Part shown: one piece after another, positions 32,703-34,580 of the stretch
Position numbering within the stretch: the first letter of the stretch is position 1
Layout of the letters: each line of letters starts with the position of its first letter
Source: Acidobacteriota bacterium
GTDB lineage: Bacteria > Acidobacteriota > Terriglobia > Bryobacterales > Bryobacteraceae
Length of the DNA stretch: 34,580 bases
Reading direction: 5' to 3'
Assembly (NCBI GenBank): GCA_016201205.1
Contig: JACQDF010000387.1
Span: forward strand, 1-34,580
The notes under the pieces: generated by a model
What the model was told of the DNA's origin: nothing
Seen by the model: the letters and a program-made list of their open reading frames with translations, nothing else
Databases searched by the model: none
Program-made: the position numbers and the translations under genes

Positions 32703-34580
32703 ATGAACCGCAGGGACTGGTTGAAGATGCCCACCATGGCGGCGCTGCCTTGCTTTGCCCAGCAGCCGGCAGCCGCCGGCCCGGACCGCATGCTCGAGCG
32801 GGAAGCTGAAGCCATTCTCGACCGCGCCGCCGGCGAACTCGCCTCCAAGGACGAATGGGAGCGCGTGCGGAGCCGGCGCCGGGACGAGATGAGGCAGATG
32901 CTGGGCCTCGACCCCTGGCCCTTGCGGACGCCTTTGAACGTGCGGATCACCGGCACGCTCGATCGCGGCGAATTCGTGGTCGAGAAGATCGCTTATGAAA
33001 GCGTCCCGAAATTCTACGTGACGGGGAACCTGTACCTGCCCAAGGAAAGGCCCGGCAAGCTGCCGGTGATCCTTTACGTCTGCGGGCACAGCGGTCCCCG
33101 GCAGGGCGCCAAGACCGAATACCAGCGGCACGGGATCTCGTTCGCCAGAAACGGATACGCATGTCTGATTCTCGATCCCATCCAGATCGCCGAAACGTAT
33201 TCGATCCATCACGGTGTCCAGGGCCTGCGCCACTATGACTGGTATGCGCGCGGCTACACGCCGGCAGGCGTCGAGGTGTGGAACGCCATCCGGGCGCTCG
33301 ACTACCTGGCTTCGCGGCCGGAGATCGACATCGCCAGGGCGGGCATGACCGGCCGCTCGGGCGGCGCCGCGATGACCTGGTTCACCGCCGCCCTGGACGA
33401 CCGCGTCCGGGTGGCGGCGCCCGTGATGGGCATCAGCACCTATCTGGCCAACCTGCGCGAAAACACCCAAAGCCGCCACTGCGACTGCATGTTTGTCCTC
33501 AACTTCCACCGCCACGAGATGGCCCATCAGGGCGCGCTGATCGCGCCCCGCCCCTTGTTGATGGCGCACGGGAGCAAGGACAACCTGTTTCCCGTGCCTG
33601 GCTACACGAAGTTCGAGGAGCTGCTGACCCGGCTCTACGCCAGCTATGGCCGCCCCGAGCGTTTTCGCAACATCGTCGTCGCCACCGGCCACCAGGATTC
33701 GGATTTTCTGCGCGAGCAGGCGCTTCGCTGGTTCGATCAGCACTTGCTGGGGCAAACGGCGCGTCCGCTGAAAATGGAGTACGAGAACGCGCCGCCGGAA
33801 TCGCTTGCCGTGTTCGGGGGAAAGGCGCCGGCCGACGCGATCAATCCCCGGATCCATCTCGTGTTCCGGCCGGCGGCGGTCCCCACGACGCCGCGCGACC
33901 GCACTGGATGGGAAAGCCGCGCCAGGGAGTTAATGGCGATTCTTCGCGAGAAGGTGTTCGCCCGGTTCCCCGTTGAATCCCTTCCCTTGAACATGCGCGT
34001 CCGGGTCCCGGAGAACCGGGCCAAGGCTCCGGCAGTGCTCTACCTTGTTCCCGCCGGTGAGACTGCCGGTGTCACGGATTCGTTTCTGCGATTTGCCGGC
34101 ATCCCCGCCGATATCGCCCGAGTGTCCCTCTACCCCGGCGACTGGAGCGAGCACCCGCGCAATGCCATCGAGGAGCGCGACTTGATTCGAAATGCGATGC
34201 ATGTCGGCCTGTCGCCCGACACGATGCGCGTCGGGGATGTCCTGCGGGCGATTGCACAACTGGCCTCGGATCCCCGCATCGACCCCGCCCGCATCACGGT
34301 GGCCGGCAGAGGCGCCGATGCCGGCGTGGTTCTCTACGCCGCCATCCTCGAGCCGCGCATTGCCGGCGTGGTGATGATCCAGCCCGCCGAAACCCACTGG
34401 AGCGGGCCCATGTTCCTGAATGTGCTCCGCTACACCGACCTGCCGGAAGCAGCGGGCCTGCTGGCGCCGCGCAGATTGCAGTTCTTCCAGCGAATGCCCC
34501 CGGCCTACCGGCTGACACAGCAGATCTACAAGCTGGCGGGCGCGGCGGACGCGATCGGCGAGTGCTTCACCGTGGCATAG
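32703..34580 (+). CDS. Tat-exported tandem alpha/beta hydrolase (acetyl xylan esterase-like)
   Basis: It has 625 residues from the ATG at 32703; another ATG lies at 32694. The N-terminus MNRRDWLKMPTMAALPCFA is a twin-arginine signal. The first hydrolase domain (about 50-360) resembles the acetyl-xylan-esterase/dienelactone group: ILYVCGHSGP oxyanion region, nucleophile elbow GMTGRSGGAAM, Asp in HGSKDNLFPV, and His in VATGHQDSDF. A second domain (about 400-625) repeats the fold, but the elbow reads VAGRGADAGV with no Ser, so it looks degenerate. The substrate is probably an acylated plant polysaccharide or other ester. The stop is at the window's last base. Confidence 0.88.
   Translation: MNRRDWLKMPTMAALPCFAQQPAAAGPDRMLEREAEAILDRAAGELASKDEWERVRSRRRDEMRQMLGLDPWPLRTPLNVRITGTLDRGEFVVEKIAYESVPKFYVTGNLYLPKERPGKLPVILYVCGHSGPRQGAKTEYQRHGISFARNGYACLILDPIQIAETYSIHHGVQGLRHYDWYARGYTPAGVEVWNAIRALDYLASRPEIDIARAGMTGRSGGAAMTWFTAALDDRVRVAAPVMGISTYLANLRENTQSRHCDCMFVLNFHRHEMAHQGALIAPRPLLMAHGSKDNLFPVPGYTKFEELLTRLYASYGRPERFRNIVVATGHQDSDFLREQALRWFDQHLLGQTARPLKMEYENAPPESLAVFGGKAPADAINPRIHLVFRPAAVPTTPRDRTGWESRARELMAILREKVFARFPVESLPLNMRVRVPENRAKAPAVLYLVPAGETAGVTDSFLRFAGIPADIARVSLYPGDWSEHPRNAIEERDLIRNAMHVGLSPDTMRVGDVLRAIAQLASDPRIDPARITVAGRGADAGVVLYAAILEPRIAGVVMIQPAETHWSGPMFLNVLRYTDLPEAAGLLAPRRLQFFQRMPPAYRLTQQIYKLAGAADAIGECFTVA

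Noticed and set aside
1-34580. CRISPR array, tRNA or rRNA genes, insertion-sequence transposase
   Set aside because: No regularly spaced repeats, cloverleaf-like segments, rRNA-like sequence or transposase motifs were noticed on reading; tRNAs were not exhaustively folded.

Overview
The window is GC-rich bacterial DNA. Its gene content suggests an Acidobacteriota genome, probably of the Bryobacterales/Solibacter type. The signs are three Oar-like TonB receptors that begin with a carboxypeptidase-regulatory domain, secreted amidohydrolase clusters, Hanks-type Ser/Thr kinases, a YncE-like propeller fused to a phosphoesterase, a baeRF-family protein, and remnants of toxin-antitoxin modules. The taxonomic call is inferred from gene content, since there is no rRNA in the window.

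Layout. 1-690: the 3' end of a group II intron (domains V and VI and the 3' splice site at 139) lies antisense inside the beginning of an oar-like receptor gene, which is therefore cut off. 711-3918: acpS and nikR on the minus strand diverge from an ECF nickel/cobalt transporter (nikMN, nikQ, nikO). A near-palindromic operator that contains the -10 region sits between them. 3932-6043: a small basic protein and dtd on the minus strand, a glucuronokinase-like GHMP kinase, and a small repeat protein. 6053-6340: a startless protein fragment bracketed by inverted heptamer repeats. 6340-14751: one minus-strand operon of five genes (three secreted amidohydrolase-like proteins, a Tat-exported sugar isomerase/epimerase-like protein and a TonB receptor), with 4-bp overlaps among the amidohydrolase genes. 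14786-16434: purM-purN.

16435-18690 is a small accessory island. It holds a truncated N-terminus of a DUF499-type anti-phage ATPase and then a tight three-gene cassette: a TIGR04255-like protein, a small unknown, and a QDCDL-motif unknown. 18747-19187 encodes an exported LEA-like Ala/Lys protein. 19206-21632 is a kinase/pseudokinase pair. 21795-23265 is a graveyard of toxin-antitoxin modules: two intact antitoxin-like genes, a MazF-like toxin that lost its 3' part, a BrnT-like toxin that lost its 5' part, a small membrane protein between the two broken toxins, and another small antitoxin-like gene.

23308-27461 is a second TonB-receptor operon with a small secreted beta-rich protein. 27600-34580 holds a propeller-phosphoesterase, an exported nitrilase-family amidase, a baeRF family 3 protein, a small two-helix membrane protein, and a Tat-exported tandem alpha/beta hydrolase.

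The best candidates for undescribed biology are the TIGR04255 three-gene cassette beside the DUF499 remnant, the operon pairing one metal-competent amidohydrolase with two that lack the HxH ligands, the kinase/pseudokinase pair, and the antisense group II intron.
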